A stretch of DNA of 64,000 bases from contig NC_090319.1 of the NCBI RefSeq assembly GCF_040869045.1, positions 64,762,779 through 64,826,778 on the forward strand, in the 5' to 3' direction. Origin of the DNA: Eurosta solidaginis (lineage: Eukaryota > Arthropoda > Insecta > Diptera > Tephritidae). The number at the start of each line of letters is the position of its first letter. Positions within the stretch are counted from its first letter, which is position 1. The translations under genes and the position numbers were made by a program. Positions 1 through 12,000 of the stretch are shown here, in pieces. The notes below the pieces were generated by a model, which was not told where the DNA came from, did no database searches, and was given only the letters and a program-made list of their open reading frames with translations.

Positions 1-127
1 CGATCCTGATTATTTTGATATATGGAAGTCTATATCTATCTCGATTCCTTTATATATGTACAACCAACCGTTATCCAATCAAACTTAATATACTCTGTGA
101 GCTCTGCTCAACTGAGTATAAAAAGAT
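1..127 (-). mobile_element. 5' terminus of a family A DINE-like element, cut by window start
   Basis: These bases match the last ~120 bp of the complete copy that ends near 4653, with no difference I can see by eye. They end in the same subterminal motif ctcaactgagtat. In the complete copies this is the 5' end of the element, so this copy lies on the minus strand and most of it is to the left of the window. The near-identity suggests recent activity, or a local duplication of the whole element. Confidence 0.75.
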
Positions 128-1729
128 GAAATAACTTTCAGAAGAAAATTAAATGAAAAGCCAAATGACATTTGGAAACGATCTGATGGAATTCAGAAAA
201 GACCAAATAAAAGTCAGTAATGCACTAAGCACGACAAAAGTACTTCTAAAAAAAAAAATTTTTTTTAATATTAAGAAGTACTTTTGGATTTTAAAGGCCC
301 GAACACATTTAACTTCTGCGTCGTTTTGGCGCTGGCGTCACTCGAATTGCGAAAGTTTTTGTGACACAGTGAGCGCAAATGGAGTACACAAATTTTGATT
401 GTTGGTCATTGAAAATTTTAAACAAAAAATGTGTTAGTTCAAAAAAGAAAATAGGGCAATTCTCTAGTCTACGAAACGTCTCGAAATTTTAGTTAACGTA
501 GAAAATATACCATGTTTTCTAGATCAAGTATGCAGCACTCGGAGAACGCACCACTTACATAAGTAATATGCTTTCGATCTGATCTTACGTTAAGCGTCCA
601 AAGTTAATTTTAATTATAAATTTTATATTTTATGCATACAAAAATTTACAAAACTTCCGCGCACAAAATTTTGTTGGTTTTTTTTTTTTTAATGAACAAA
701 TCACTTCCTACTTCTTGTCACATTTATAAATTTTCCATTCAAATCTATATGGGTTTGCGTATAGAAAATGTAGGAACCGTATAAAATTTTTCACAAATGT
801 ATTTTGTTGTATCGTGTAGAAAACTTTTGGCAGTAAATTGAAAAATTTTCTAGACAGAGAGAATACCGCTAATATTTTTGTGTTCAAAGTCAAATGTTGA
901 TACAACTCAAGCCCCAAAACGAAGCAAAAGTCGAATGTGTTTGTGATTTAATGTTTTCTACATTGTTTGCTGGGATAATTTTATAATTTTTTTTTTTTTC
1001 AGAAAATATGTTTCTCTTGTTGCTTTTATCCGCACAAACAGCATGACATAAGCACGCATAAAATAACTATGACGTGACTAGGAGCGAAATAAAAAAATTT
1101 ACCAACCTAAAAAAATTAAATTTGACTATTCAAAAAGGGAAGCGTAAAGAACGAAAGCGATATGAGTTGGTAACCCTATTCAACTATATATGTATTTAGG
1201 AGAAAAACTACAAACAAGCAAATAAAAACAAAAAGCATTTATAAAAAGATAATAAAACTCTTTGAAAAGTCATTAAGGTATACTAGAATTAAAGATTCAA
1301 AGCACGCTTTATGTAACACTATGAACACATCCAGTCCATGTGAGCTTCATCCACACAAACCGTCCAGTTCAATCTAACGCTTGATATGGATATCTTTTAT
1401 GAATGTATCTTGATTTATTACCGTTGCAAGAATCGTACCAACAGTATTAAACAAACCTTAACCAAGCCAAAATAAAAATAAAAGTTTCTGCGTATTATAT
1501 TTTGAGTGAGCTCAAATCTGGCAAAAAAAACTTAAATAAACAACAATAGAAAATAACTTAAATGGGCTGAACGCAGTAAATACATAAAAAATATTCGAAA
1601 AACAAATAAACAAGTATGTATAACCAAACTCGAGCGATAATATTTTAGCAAGTTTCACTAGCAGCAAAACAACGCAAAGATACGTAAATACGCAAGTCGG
1701 CATAGCAAAAAAAGAAAAAATAAAAAAAA
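128..1729. other. No recognisable gene; AT-rich intergenic DNA
   Basis: About 1.6 kb of AT-rich sequence with many homopolymer runs. The open frames are short and resemble no family I know. Part of it (about 290-390) is more GC-balanced and could be an old transposon fragment, but I cannot place it. Nothing else is supportable. Confidence 0.6.
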
Positions 1730-4653
1730 AACAAGTAAGGAAGGTTAAGTTCGGGTGTAACCGAACATTACATACTCAGTTGAGAGCTATGGTGACAACA
1801 TAAGGGAAAATAACCATGTAGGAAAATGAACCGAGGGAAACCCTGGAATGTGTATCAAATGAAAGGCATTAAAGAGTATTTTATGAGGGAGTGGGCCATA
1901 GTTCTATAGGTGGACGCCATTTATGGATATAGCCATAAAGGTGGATCAGGGATGACTCTAGAATGCGTTTGTACGATATGGGTATCAAATGAAAGGTGTT
2001 AATGAGTATTTTAAAAGGGAGTAATCCTTAGTTCCATAGGTGGAAGCCGTTTCGAGATATCGCCACAAAGGTGGACCAGGGGTGACCCTAGAATTTGTTT
2101 GTACAATATGGGCATCAAACGAAAGGTGTTAATGAGTATTTTAAAAGGGAGTGGGCCTTAGTTCTATAGGTGGACGCCATTTCGAAATATCGCTATAAAG
2201 GTGGACCAGGGGTGACTCTAGAATGTGTCTGAACGATATGGGTATCAAATTAAAGGTATTAATGAGGGTTTTAAAAGGGAGTGGTGGTCGCATTTTCGAG
2301 ATATCGCCATAACGGTGGACCAGGGGTGACCCTAGAATTTGTTTGTACAATATGGGTATCAAAAGAAAGGTGTTAATGAGTATTTTAAAAGGGAGTAATC
2401 CTTAGTTCCATAGGTGGACGCCGTTTCGAGATATCGCCATAAAGGTGGAGCAGGGGTGACCCTAGAATTTGTTTCTACAATATGGGTATCAAAAGAAAGG
2501 TGTTAATGAGTATTTTAAAAGGGAGTAATCCTTAGTTCCATAGGTGGACGCCGTTTCGAGATATCGCCATAAAGGTGGAGCAGGGGTGACCCTAGAATTT
2601 GTTTCTACAATATGGGTATCAAAAGAAAGGTGTTAATGAGTATTTTAAAAGGGAGTAATCCTTAGTTCCATAGGTGGACGCCGTTTCGAGATATCGCCAT
2701 AAAGGTGGAGCAGGGGTGACCCTAGAATTTGTTTCTACAATATGGGTATCAAAAGAAAGGTGTTAATGAGTATTTTAAAAGGGAGTAATCCTTAGTTCCA
2801 TAGGTGGAAGCCGTTTCGAGATATCGCCACAAAGGTGGACCAGGGGTGACCCTAGAATTTGTTTGTACAATATGGGCATCAAACGAAAGGTGTTAATGAG
2901 TATTTTAAAAGGGAGTGGGCCTTAGTTCTATAGGTGGACGCCATTTCGAAATATCGCTATAAAGGTGGACCAGGGGTGACTCTAGAATGTGTCTGAACGA
3001 TATGGGTATCAAATTAAAGGTATTAATGAGGGTTTTAAAAGGGAGTGGTGGTCGCATTTTCGAGATATCGCCATAACGGTGGACCAGGGGTGACTCTAGA
3101 ATTCGTTTGTGCAATATGGGTATCAAACGAAAGGAGTTAATGAGTATTTTAAAAGGGCGTTGGGGCTTAGTTCTATAGGCGGACGCCTTTTCGAGATATT
3201 TCCATAAAGGTGGACCAGGGGTGACTCTAGAATGAGTTTGTACGATATGGGTATCAAATTAAAGGTATTAATGAGAGTTTTAAAAGGGAGTGGTGTGAAG
3301 GCGTTTTCCAGATATCGACCAAAATGTGGACCAGGGTGACCCAGAACATCATCTGTTGGATACCGCTAATTTATTTATATACCTAATACCTGCCAAGATT
3401 TTAAGAGTTTTTTATTTCGCCCTCCAGAACTTTTTCATTTTCTTCTACTTAATATGGTAGGTGTCACAACCATTTTATAAAGTTTTTTTCTAAATTTATA
3501 CTTCGCGTCAATAAAACAATCCAATTACCTTACCATGTTTCGTCCCTTTTTTCGTATTTGGTATAGAATTATGGCATTTGTTCATTTTTCGTAATTTTCG
3601 ATATCGAAAAAGTGGGCGTGGTCATAGTCGGATTTCGTTCATTTTTCATACCAAGATAAAGTGAGTTCAAGTAAGCACGTGAACTAAGTTCATTAAAGAT
3701 ATGTCGATTTTTGCTCAAGTTATCGTGTTAACGGCCATGCGGAAGGACAGACGGACGACTGTGTATAAAAACTGGGCGTGGCATCAACCGATTTCGCCCA
3801 TTTTCACAGAAAACAGTTAACGTCATAAAATCTATGCCCCTACCAAATTTCAAAAGGATAGGTTAATTTTTGTTCGACTTATGGCGTTAAAAGTATCCTA
3901 GACAAATTAAATGAAAAAGGGCGGAGCCACGCCCATTTTGAAATTTTCTTTTATTTTTGTCTTTTGTTGCACCATATCATTACTGGAGTTGAATGTTGAC
4001 ATAATTTACTTATATACTGTAAAGATATTAAATTTTTTGTTAAAATTTTACTTTTAAAAAAATTTTTTTTTAAAAATGGGCGTGGTTCTTCCCCGATTTT
4101 GCTAATTTTTATGAAGCATACATATAGTAATAGGAGTAACGTTCCTGCCAAATTTCACCATGATATCTTCAACGACTGCCAAATTACAGCTTGCAAAAAT
4201 TTTAAATTACCTTCTTTTAAAAGTGGGCGGTGCCACGCCCATTGTCCAAAATTTTACTAATTTTCTATTCTGCGTCATAAGTTCAACTCATCTACCAAGT
4301 TTCGTCGCTATAGCTGTCTTTTGTAATGAATTATCGCACTTTTTCGGTTTTTCGAAATTTTCGATATCGAAAAAGTGGGCGTGGTTATAGTCCGATATCG
4401 TTCATTTTAAATAGCGATCTGAGATGAGTGCTCAGGAACCTATATACCAAATTTCATCAAGATACCTCAAAATTTACTCAAGTTATCGTGTTAACGGACG
4501 GACGGACGGACATGGCTCAATCAAATTTTTTTTCGATCCTGATTATTTTGATATATGGAAGTCTATATCTATCTCGATTCCTTTATATATGTACAACCAA
4601 CCGTTATCCAATCAAACTTAATATACTCTGTGAGCTCTGCTCAACTGAGTATA
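1730..4653 (-). mobile_element. Family A DINE-1/Helentron-like non-autonomous element, complete copy
   Basis: Read on the minus strand, the element starts with atactcagttgag and ends with the inverted match ctcaactgagtat. A stem-loop (GTTCGG...CCGAAC) and the terminal motif CCTTACTTGT follow. Inside are GTCC/GTCT microsatellite blocks, paired gggcgtgg/ccacgccc motifs and, toward the 3' end, a 130-bp tandem array. This order (subterminal inverted repeats, microsatellite, protosatellite array, 3' hairpin) is the known layout of DINE-1 and Helentron-associated elements in flies. No coding capacity is present. The family assignment is from memory of that architecture; the boundaries come from comparison with the other copies in this window. 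Confidence 0.7.
1980..3300 (-). repeat. 130-bp tandem array inside family A element (about 10 units)
   Basis: The phrase tatgggtatc recurs at 2351, 2481, 2611 and 2741, exactly 130 bp apart, and those three intervening units look identical. A block of about 340 bp at ~1990-2330 recurs at ~2754-3094 (offset 764 bp), so the array grew in more than one step. Some units are shortened, for example the one with ggtggtcgcatttt. Open frames through the units are a by-product of the repeat and should not be read as proteins. Confidence 0.9.
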
Positions 4654-4771
4654 AAGACCAGTAAACAACAAATAAATAATGCCCGACCGAATACGAATAA
4701 TTTAAAGAACTGAATGAACATACGTTTTTTTCCTTCAGCTTTTACAATCATAATTTATTTCGATGATCGTT

Positions 4772-5162
4772 TTGAATATTATTAGAGCTTACGATTTCTC
4801 GAACTTGTTCGAGGAGAGATTTCTCGCGGGTCTCGCCTTCTCGCGAGATTCTCGAATCTCGAATTACTCGTAAGGCTCGCGAGCCTCTCAACATTCAATT
4901 TAATCGATTCATTGCTTGTTTTATATAGAACTTACGATTTCTTTTGGAGTACAAGCGAAAGTTTCCACAAAACCAAAACTAAAAAACACCGAAATGTATA
5001 GAATTACGCCAATGCAGCGATTGAATTGAAAGTTGAAAAGCTTGTGAGATTTACGAGTACTTAGAGACACGAGAACCTCGCGAGAAGTCGAGTTCTCAAT
5101 TTCTCGTGTCTCGAAAATCTCACTTATGTTCAAAAAGAAAGCGTAAGCTCTAAATATTATTA
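4772..5162. mobile_element. CTCG-rich inverted-repeat (foldback/MITE-like) element
   Basis: The outer ends carry inverted copies of agagcttacg (left about 4784-4793, right about 5142-5151), flanked by matching AT-rich bases. The interior is crowded with ctcg, tctcg and cgcgag words in both orientations (4800-4890 and 5040-5130), so the two halves can fold on each other. There is no ORF of interest. A further near-copy of the end motif (gaacttacgatttct) lies inside at about 4926. A non-autonomous DNA transposon is the simplest reading; I do not know the family. Confidence 0.5.
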
Positions 5163-6089
5163 AATGTGCTGTCGGAGTGCACGCAATTTCGCGCAGCATC
5201 TAACTAACAACAATTAGACCTACGCTGCCTAAGAGGTTGAAGAGTACGCGTTTTGAACCCAATTGCCAGGATACTTGTTTTTAATTATTTAAGATAATAA
5301 CTCTATCTATTTTTTCTATTACAACAACCAAGTCAGGAGTGTGATAGTTTTTGTAGAGATTAATGCAAAACTGATACAAAAAACGAAACCATTATTGCAT
5401 TTCAAAATTTCATCGTCGATCTAAAAAGGCATTTGGCCACAATCTCGGTGCGCAAAACAGGACTGCTCATCAAGCATGGGGTTAATTTTGCAAATAAATT
5501 ACACACCATTAATTTCTCTCTGACTCTGTAACAAAGATAGATCGATAAGCTTTAGACAATTGTGGAACATAGGAAAGAAGACAACCATCCTGTGTTTCAC
5601 GGAATTGTTTTTGAACGGATCTCATTTGGTCACAATGAATCCAATAACACACAACTAAAAAAATATTCCAAAATAAAGTTTCGAATGTGGTAAAATAGCT
5701 TTACCAAAAAAAGCAAAAAAAACTTATCACATAGTAAATAAAATCTAGAAAGGTCTTTAGCCCATCAAAGAAAGTTTACAAATCGTAGAACGAGTATTAC
5801 ACGGGTCAACACAAAATTTGACTTTGACTTCAAAGCATTAAATTTCAGTTCTTTAGGTCGTAATTTGACGAAAAAAAAAATATATGGCATGAAAAAGTTT
5901 GCTTTCCCATTTAGGAAACCGCTTCAACGAAATTTTTCAAAATCTGTGGTTTTAATTTTTACTTGAAAATGAAACAATTAAAATAAATATATTTTTATTA
6001 AGTTTTTATATCGATATAACTTACAAAAAAGTGGAAAATAATTTAAAGGTGTACACTTTTACTTTTCTTTTATGTTCATAGGTATTATC
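5163..6089. other. No recognisable gene
   Basis: AT-rich sequence with short open frames only. I see no domain, repeat boundary or RNA gene here. Confidence 0.6.
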
Positions 6090-6810
6090 TCTCAATAAAC
6101 GCCAAATATAGTATCCCATTGTGTTTTCATCATATTGGCCTTGATAACTTTGTTCGAAGAAGAGCCTAAAAGCTCTGCTTTACTTTTTGGTAAATTTATA
6201 TCTCTAATCAAATCATTAAATTCTTCAGTAGGTATGTAATGATGTTTTGGTTATTCCGGTGTCGGTAAAAACTCCTTAACGGCATTGATTTTATAAGAAC
6301 TTAGAGATGAGCCACTCCTCTGCGATAATTTTTTCGGTGGCGCTGGTACTGGTCGTGTCAGATCGTGTGCGACTGGAGCAGAAGAAGATTCAAGATCAGG
6401 ATATTCGATAGGTTTTGCATTTTTACCTCTACGTCTTTTACTCGGATTCACAATGCAAAATTAGCAGTCTTTAACGTCGTATTTTATTTCTGGCCAGATT
6501 CTTGGTGCTGCATATTTCATAGATCTTTTCTCACCTCGATACCAACCTAAAATATAGAAAGAGGAATCAATATGTCTACTTTATTTAATTTACTATTTAA
6601 ATAAAATTTGCTTACCTTCCAAACATCGTTTACAATAACTACAAGCAACATGTGGAGCCCATGTCTTGTCTTGATTCCAAACAGGACAGCCAAAATATGC
6701 TTCGTAGGCTTCACAGAGGATGAGAGATGTATTTAATTCATATTTTATATCTCGAACTTTAATAATCTGCCCACATACATATATAACAATCAATAGCATC
6801 AGCTTCATAT
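6090..6810 (-). pseudogene. Two-exon pseudogene of a Cys-rich arthropod protein family of unknown function
   Basis: Exon 1 reads AYFGCPVWNQDKTWAPHVAC then SYCKRCLEG and meets a consensus donor (AAG|GTAAGC). After about 60 bp, an acceptor (TTTTAG) leads into WYRGEKRSMKYAAPRIWPE. The next segment should contain a CYFC motif, but the Tyr codon is TAA, giving C-stop-F-C. The frame then stays open through VNPSKRRRGKNAKPIEYPDL, a Pro-rich stretch and EFLPTPE, meets a second in-frame TAA at about 6252, and continues as IPTEEFNDLIRDINLPKSKA. I recognise this arrangement (paired CxxC motifs, a CYFC-like motif, then an N/D-L-I-R-D-L segment) as a family common in aphids, flies and crustaceans. I know no function for it. 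Two nonsense codons with intact splice sites mark a relatively young pseudogene. Confidence 0.6.
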
Positions 6811-8957
6811 TTACACTTTCGCGACGATATTTTAGGTTATTCTAGATTTGTACAAAACACTTGATCGTTGTTTAGTTATCACTCTAGCGCCATGAGTATT
6901 GTTACAATAACTATTACAAAAGCAAACTTTATACCGAAAAAAGGCATTTTCTTTTTGTTTTTGTTTATAATAAAACAGAAAATCATGAAATAAACTTTAG
7001 GACAAAGAAAAAACTTTTGTTGTAGAGTCGTGTTATGTAAATGTAAGTCCCAATTTCTGGACGAGATCGAACCGAATACGTTCTGCTCGGTAACTGAGTC
7101 TGAAAGGGGAAAAACCACACTCGAGAAACCCTAACAATTTCTGAAAGGGAAGAAAAATAGGATTAATTTTGCGCCATAGAAGCGCTTCCCTTTATCTAGA
7201 CAAGTAATTTTCTCATAAACTAAGATGTTCTTTTTTTTTTGACTCATTTTTTGTTGGGTTTCCGACAGGATGGATAGTTGATGTACTCGTTCTGAACGAG
7301 CATCGACACTGATGATGGCACAACCCCGAAATCGGTTTGTCTCGAAACCAAATTTGATAAGAGATGACGGAAACTCGTTCGAATATACTTCATATTTTTT
7401 TCTTGGTTATATTAATACTTGATTGAAAAAAAAAATTTAAATTTTTCCTCACATTAATGAAAAGTTTTATACAAAAATAGGAAATTATTACTCAGTACGT
7501 TGAAATAATCCACAATTTGAAGAAAATTTTTTTATGAAATGTTTTACCTCATTTGAGGCAAGTGTTTTTTCTGAGTGTACGTCAAAGCAAGCAAACTGCT
7601 GCACAAAACCTTACAGCACCCTGTGCATATAAGAGGCGCCAGTATGAAATGCCAACAAACAAGTGAGCAATAGCATTTTTTGGGAAATTGGGGTTGTACA
7701 TGATGGAAACAAAACTTAGCTGCAATATAAAATGATTCAAGAGCAAATTTTAAAATTTTACAAAAAATTTTATAATGCCGTTTAAATGAAAAATAAAATA
7801 TTACGTTTTCAATAGAAACTAAATTAGACAGCTCAGTGATAAATCAACTTATTTCGGCTGCAGGTTTAAAAACCTTATACTAGAGAAAATGTCAGGAAAA
7901 CAGCCTAATACAGCTTATATAGCACAACGCCATAACTTGAGTATATGGGCCATTTTAGAGTCTATCAGTATTTTCGCCTGTATACTATACTGAGTCTGGG
8001 CATTTTGCAACCAATTTGCCAAACTGAAAGAAACGTCAAATATAAAATTTTCAAAACAAGGCTTACATCACTTTCGCAGTAAACCAATATTGGCAAGGTT
8101 CAAGCGCCAACATAACAGGTAGTTAGAGAAGCTAAGCAATGCACAAACATACCTACTAAATATATATTACACAGTTTGTCTAATCATACAATTGGTGGAA
8201 AATTTTGTAGTGACAGTGAATTAGTTTCATTGGCTTTAAATATATATTGCAAAAACAACCGAATGTGTTTAAATAACTGCATAGTTGAGTATCGAACAAC
8301 GGATGAGCTATTTCTTAATAAAGTATATTTTAAGTGGAAACGTGTACTCATACTTAAAAAAGGTGCGACGACGCGAAGAAGATACGAAGTCGACAAAGCA
8401 TTTTATTTTTAATTGCGACTAAAATTGTATTTTCATATTTTTTATAGATGAAATATCTATTTCGATAACTGAGTAAATAAAACTTGTTAGCCAATGTTTG
8501 CAAATCTCAATCACCCTAGACACACTCAATCACTGTAGACATTATTATTTAACCATAGAAAGATAACGTTATTTTTTTTACCCTAGAAAATAATGTACGT
8601 CTGAGAGACGTGTTCAAGTTTAAGGACCCTAAAGATATAAAAAAACTTACATCTTTTTTTTTTGGTTTTTTTTTATCATTAATTTGATATATATTCACAT
8701 GTTTTAAATGTTTTTTAAAGAAATCTATTGATTTTTTAATATATTAAAAATTAAGTTTGACTTGTCTTTGACTTGTCCTCACAAAAATCAGTCATTTTCG
8801 AAGGGCCTCAGTTTATAGCAAAAAAATTAAAATAAAATATATTTTTTTGTACTTCAATTGAATGAATTAACTGTAGTTTAAAAAAATATTAGCTAAAATT
8901 ACCATTTTAGGCAAAAATTACATATAAAATTTGTAGTCACGTAAAACATAACGATAC
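6811..8957. other. No protein-coding gene recognised
   Basis: About 2.1 kb of AT-rich DNA. Two items stand out. A 15-base near-palindrome CTCGTTCTGAACGAG lies near 7283, followed by CTGATGA...CGAAA at about 7308-7335, a string I associate with transposon ends. A segment at about 8436-8494 (atagatgaaatat...ctgagtaaataaaac) recurs at about 54155-54205 and so belongs to a dispersed repeat. The open frames at 8176-8412 and 8184-8396 resemble nothing known. Confidence 0.5.
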
Positions 8958-9142
8958 GTCAAGGTGCGTCCACACCAGTAACAAAACGTGTTACAAACAA
9001 TTATATAACCAATCTTATGCAAACTATTAGAAATTCAACTGAAAAATGTTGTATAACACGATGTTGTGTAACTTTTTTTCTGTTTTTATAGCAGATTACA
9101 TGTTACACAGAGGTTGTCGGTAAAGATCAAAGGAATTAGATA

Positions 9143-10193
9143 GGTTAGGTTAGGTTAAAGTGGCTGCCTCCGCTGTCCGAGCGGAAACTCACGTAGGCCG
9201 TTGTGGCCCGTTGTGCTACCACGTGGGGGGCCCCTATTTCCTGTTACCCTACTCTCATAGAAGAAAGTTTGTTGGGTTTATAGATTCAAGCACCGCAAGG
9301 TACCCAAAGGAGTGTCTGTGGAGGCATTGGTACCTGGTTTTTGACAGTGCGGGACAGTGGCACAGATAGTGCTCTACGCTTTCTATCTCCTCCTCGTCGC
9401 TACAACTGCGGCAGAAGTCATTTGTCTGCAGGCCCATATAGGCACAGTGAGTGCCCATGAGACAGTGACCTGCAAGAAGGCCCGCTAGTGGGCTTATAGA
9501 GATACGGTTTAACAATATCACCGATTGCGATCTCTTTTCATCCAGCTTAGGCCAGATTTGCTTGGATATACTACAAGTAGGTTCCTTGGCCCATCTGGCG
9601 TTTGCCTGCTCTGTGAAAAGAGATCGCAGGCAGTGTTTGCAAGTGTTTAGAGGAGGGCTGGCCCCACCCCCGGAGGTTATTGTTGGCAGGTTGGTGCCTT
9701 CCCTAGCTAGCTTATCCGCGGCGCAGTTTCCTGAGATGTCACAGTGGCCAGGAACCCATATTATGCTTAGGTTGCAATTTTCAGCTAGTTTGTTGAGGGT
9801 TTCTCTGCACTTCAATGCCACTAGTGACGAGTTGTTACTGCATTGCAGGGATTTTATGGCAGCTTGGCTGTCAGAGAAGATTGAAATAGAATTGGTCACC
9901 TGCAGGTTAGCAAGATAGAGGGCTGCTTCCCAGATAGCTATGAGTTTAGCCTGAAAAACTCTACAGTGGTCGGGTAAGCGAAAGCTCTCGCTTAGATCGA
10001 GATTAGTTGTTTAGTTTAGAGACATCTGTAAAAAAGGAGATTTCGGGAGATCCCGGATCCACGCCGTTTGCCCACTCGTTCCTCTCTGGGATTCTTGTGG
10101 AAAATTTGTTGTCCCAGCAAGGGGACGATGTTGTATGGTCCAATTTCAAGAAGGTTTCGGGGACCTGCTTCAGGATCCGGGTGAGACCAAGCC
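9143..10193 (-). mobile_element. 5'-truncated non-LTR retrotransposon (LINE) with 13-bp target-site duplication
   Basis: The fragment is bounded by direct copies of AAGGAATTAGATA at 9130-9142 and 10194-10206, a clean target-site duplication. On the minus strand it begins in the last part of the polyprotein and ends with the tail cctaacctaacc (ggttaggttagg on the plus strand at 9143). Five-prime truncation and a variable-length duplication are the usual outcome of target-primed reverse transcription. It sits inside the TIR element at 8958-10292, so it is the younger insertion. Confidence 0.85.
9255..10110 (-). pseudogene. RNase H and C-terminal Cys/His tail of a LINE polyprotein (truncated)
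   Basis: The first recognisable piece is FFTDVSKLNN near 10010-10040, corresponding to the FTDGSK start of an RNase H fold. After a frame break comes an open frame from 9899 to 9255. It reads ISIFSDSQAAIKSL, then IIWVPGHCDISGN and AADKLA (catalytic-domain motifs of LINE RNase H), and ends with GHCLMGTHCAYMGL and the cluster CRSCSDEEEIESVEHYLCHC. That RNase H plus CxxC...HxxxC tail is typical of I/LOA/R1-type elements of flies. Endonuclease and reverse transcriptase are missing, so it cannot be functional. Exact clade placement would need alignment. Confidence 0.85.
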
Positions 10194-10379
10194 AAGGAAT
10201 TAGATAACTTGGTTGTGTAACAAGTTGCAATTGTTTTAAAACAATTGTTATACGTCTTTGACTATTTCGTTACCGGTGTGGAAGTACCTTTAGACGTATT
10301 TTTAAAAAACAATCGTATATACTTCAGAAAACAAAAAAGTTACTACTGAAAACACCAAGTGTTGTTTTTCTTGCATAAA

Positions 10380-12000
10380 TGAATAAGTAAAGTCGGTGTT
10401 TTTCCATTTTGAGCATGAATAAACAAACGGCTGGGGGTACCGACTCTGGATCAGGCAATATAAAGTTGGCCATGTGAAAAACATGATTCCTCCAAATTCA
10501 CACCACAAACGTTAAGCGTTTGCCCTCGGGCTTTGTTGATGGACATCGCAAATGATAAACGCACAGGATATTGTAATCGTTTTAATTCAAATGAATCATA
10601 GGGATACGCGGTATTAAACAAACTTCTCATTTTGATTTACCAGTTAAGATCGTAGCTTCAATCAAATTTGGCAATAAATTTTTCACTGCCAATCTGGTGC
10701 CATTACACAGTTTTGGTGGATTAATATTTCGCAATAATATAATCAAAGAACCCACTTTCAGATTCAAACAATGCGGTGGCATACCAGCCGGTTCTAATGA
10801 ATTTAAAAATTCAATTGGATAATTCATTGCCTCATCTTGATTCATAGCACTGTCAATTGATTTATATGTCGTGACTACACCTGGGAGTTTTGCTTGAATT
10901 TGAAAATTAATGGCATTGATATGAATGTTCCTCGGTGCTAAAATGGCGCGTTCTCTCAACCAATCATGATTTCTGTAATTCTGAAGAATATTTGGAAAAA
11001 CACATTCAATCAATTCATCTATCGATTTCGAAATTGTACAAAAATTGTTCGGTACAGTGATCAATCCGTTGGTTCTATCGATTTGTATTTTGCCATCACC
11101 AATTTCTAACAATTGTTTTGGGCAGCTGGATCATTTTGTAGGTGAATACGCATACTAATGTTCAGTGTCAATTTTTGTACATATCTCCAAAGAACTGATG
11201 ACTTCAAACAGGCATTTATTTCATCAGCAGGAGTTGATTGAGGAATGACAGGCAATGTTTGTCGAAGATCCCCTGACAGTAATATCAAAGCACCACCAAA
11301 AAGCTGTTGATTACCACGTAAATCTTGCATTGTTCGATTAAATGCTTCTAGTAATTTTTTATTCGCCATTATACACTCATCCCATAAAATAATTGACGTT
11401 AATCGCAGAACTTTTGCCATAGCAGAATTTCTTGAAATATTGCAAGTAGGAGTTTCAATCACCTGTACATTCAATGGAAATTTTAATGCAGAGTGTGCTG
11501 TCCGACCACCTTCTAATAATGTAGCAGCAATTCCCGAAGATGCAAGTGCCAATGCAATTTTCTGTTCCGATCGAATAGTCGCTAAAATCAGTGATATAAC
11601 GAACGTTTTGCCTGCACCACCAGGTGCATCAAAGAAATATAATCCACCTGCATTATTGGAAATGGCTTGCATGATTGTGTCATATACATGTTTTTGCTGA
11701 ATATTCATTTTGGTTATATTCGATTGTACAAATAAACGGAAATCATTAGAATTGAATTCCTGCTCACGTTGCAATTTACGATCAAACAGATCATGCATCT
11801 CACGATTTGGTGCGATCATACCCAATTGTACTAATGTTTTATTTGCAATCGTTAGGCACATATCCTCAATTATTATCAAAGCTTCGTTGTACATTTCCAA
11901 CAAATCAATATTTCTTGCATGATGACGCATACGAATTAAAATATCTTCTGCAATATAATGTTTATATTTGTTCCATAATTCAAGTGGATTTGATGGCACA
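10380..12000 (-). pseudogene. Helitron Pif1-type helicase domain, frameshifted
   Basis: The 5' end of this part reads PSNPLELWNKYKHYIAEDIL, a join region typical of Helitron proteins. Walker A (FFDAPGGAGKTFV) is encoded at about 11606-11636. Then come SSGIAATLLEGGRTAHS, the Walker B equivalent IILWDECIM, and LLSGDLRQTLPVIPQ, all hallmarks of Pif1-like SF1B helicases. A frameshift near 11108 separates the next piece (10627-11112; GLITVPNNFC, GMPPHCLNLKVG). The most C-terminal motifs, SFAMSINKARGQTLNVCG and an LYIA-x-SRVG-like box, can still be read at about 10400-10560 in another frame. The order matches the helicase half of a Helitron RepHel protein. Several frame breaks make it a pseudogene. 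Confidence 0.85.

Larger units (their letters stand above)
8958..10292. mobile_element. Small TIR element split by a LINE insertion
   Basis: The left end contains aaggtgcgtccacacc followed by agtaac. The right end, read in reverse, contains aaggtacttccacacc followed by ggtaac. These form imperfect inverted repeats of about 22 bases. Subtracting the LINE fragment at 9143-10193 leaves about 280 bp of non-coding sequence rich in gttgtgtaac/gttacac words, a typical MITE size. I could not resolve a target-site duplication for the outer element or assign its superfamily. Confidence 0.5.

Noticed and set aside
2141..3126. Paired 73-codon frames inside the first array as genes
   Set aside because: They are translations of the tandem unit and recur wherever the unit keeps frame; no start context or domain.
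1980..3300. Regular 130-bp repeats (also 21960-24290 and 56830-59440) considered as CRISPR-like arrays
   Set aside because: There is no repeat/spacer alternation, the whole unit repeats, and the arrays lie inside insect mobile elements.
8176..8412. Overlapping frames on both strands at 8176-8412
   Set aside because: No homology, no promoter, and both strands open over the same AT-rich stretch.
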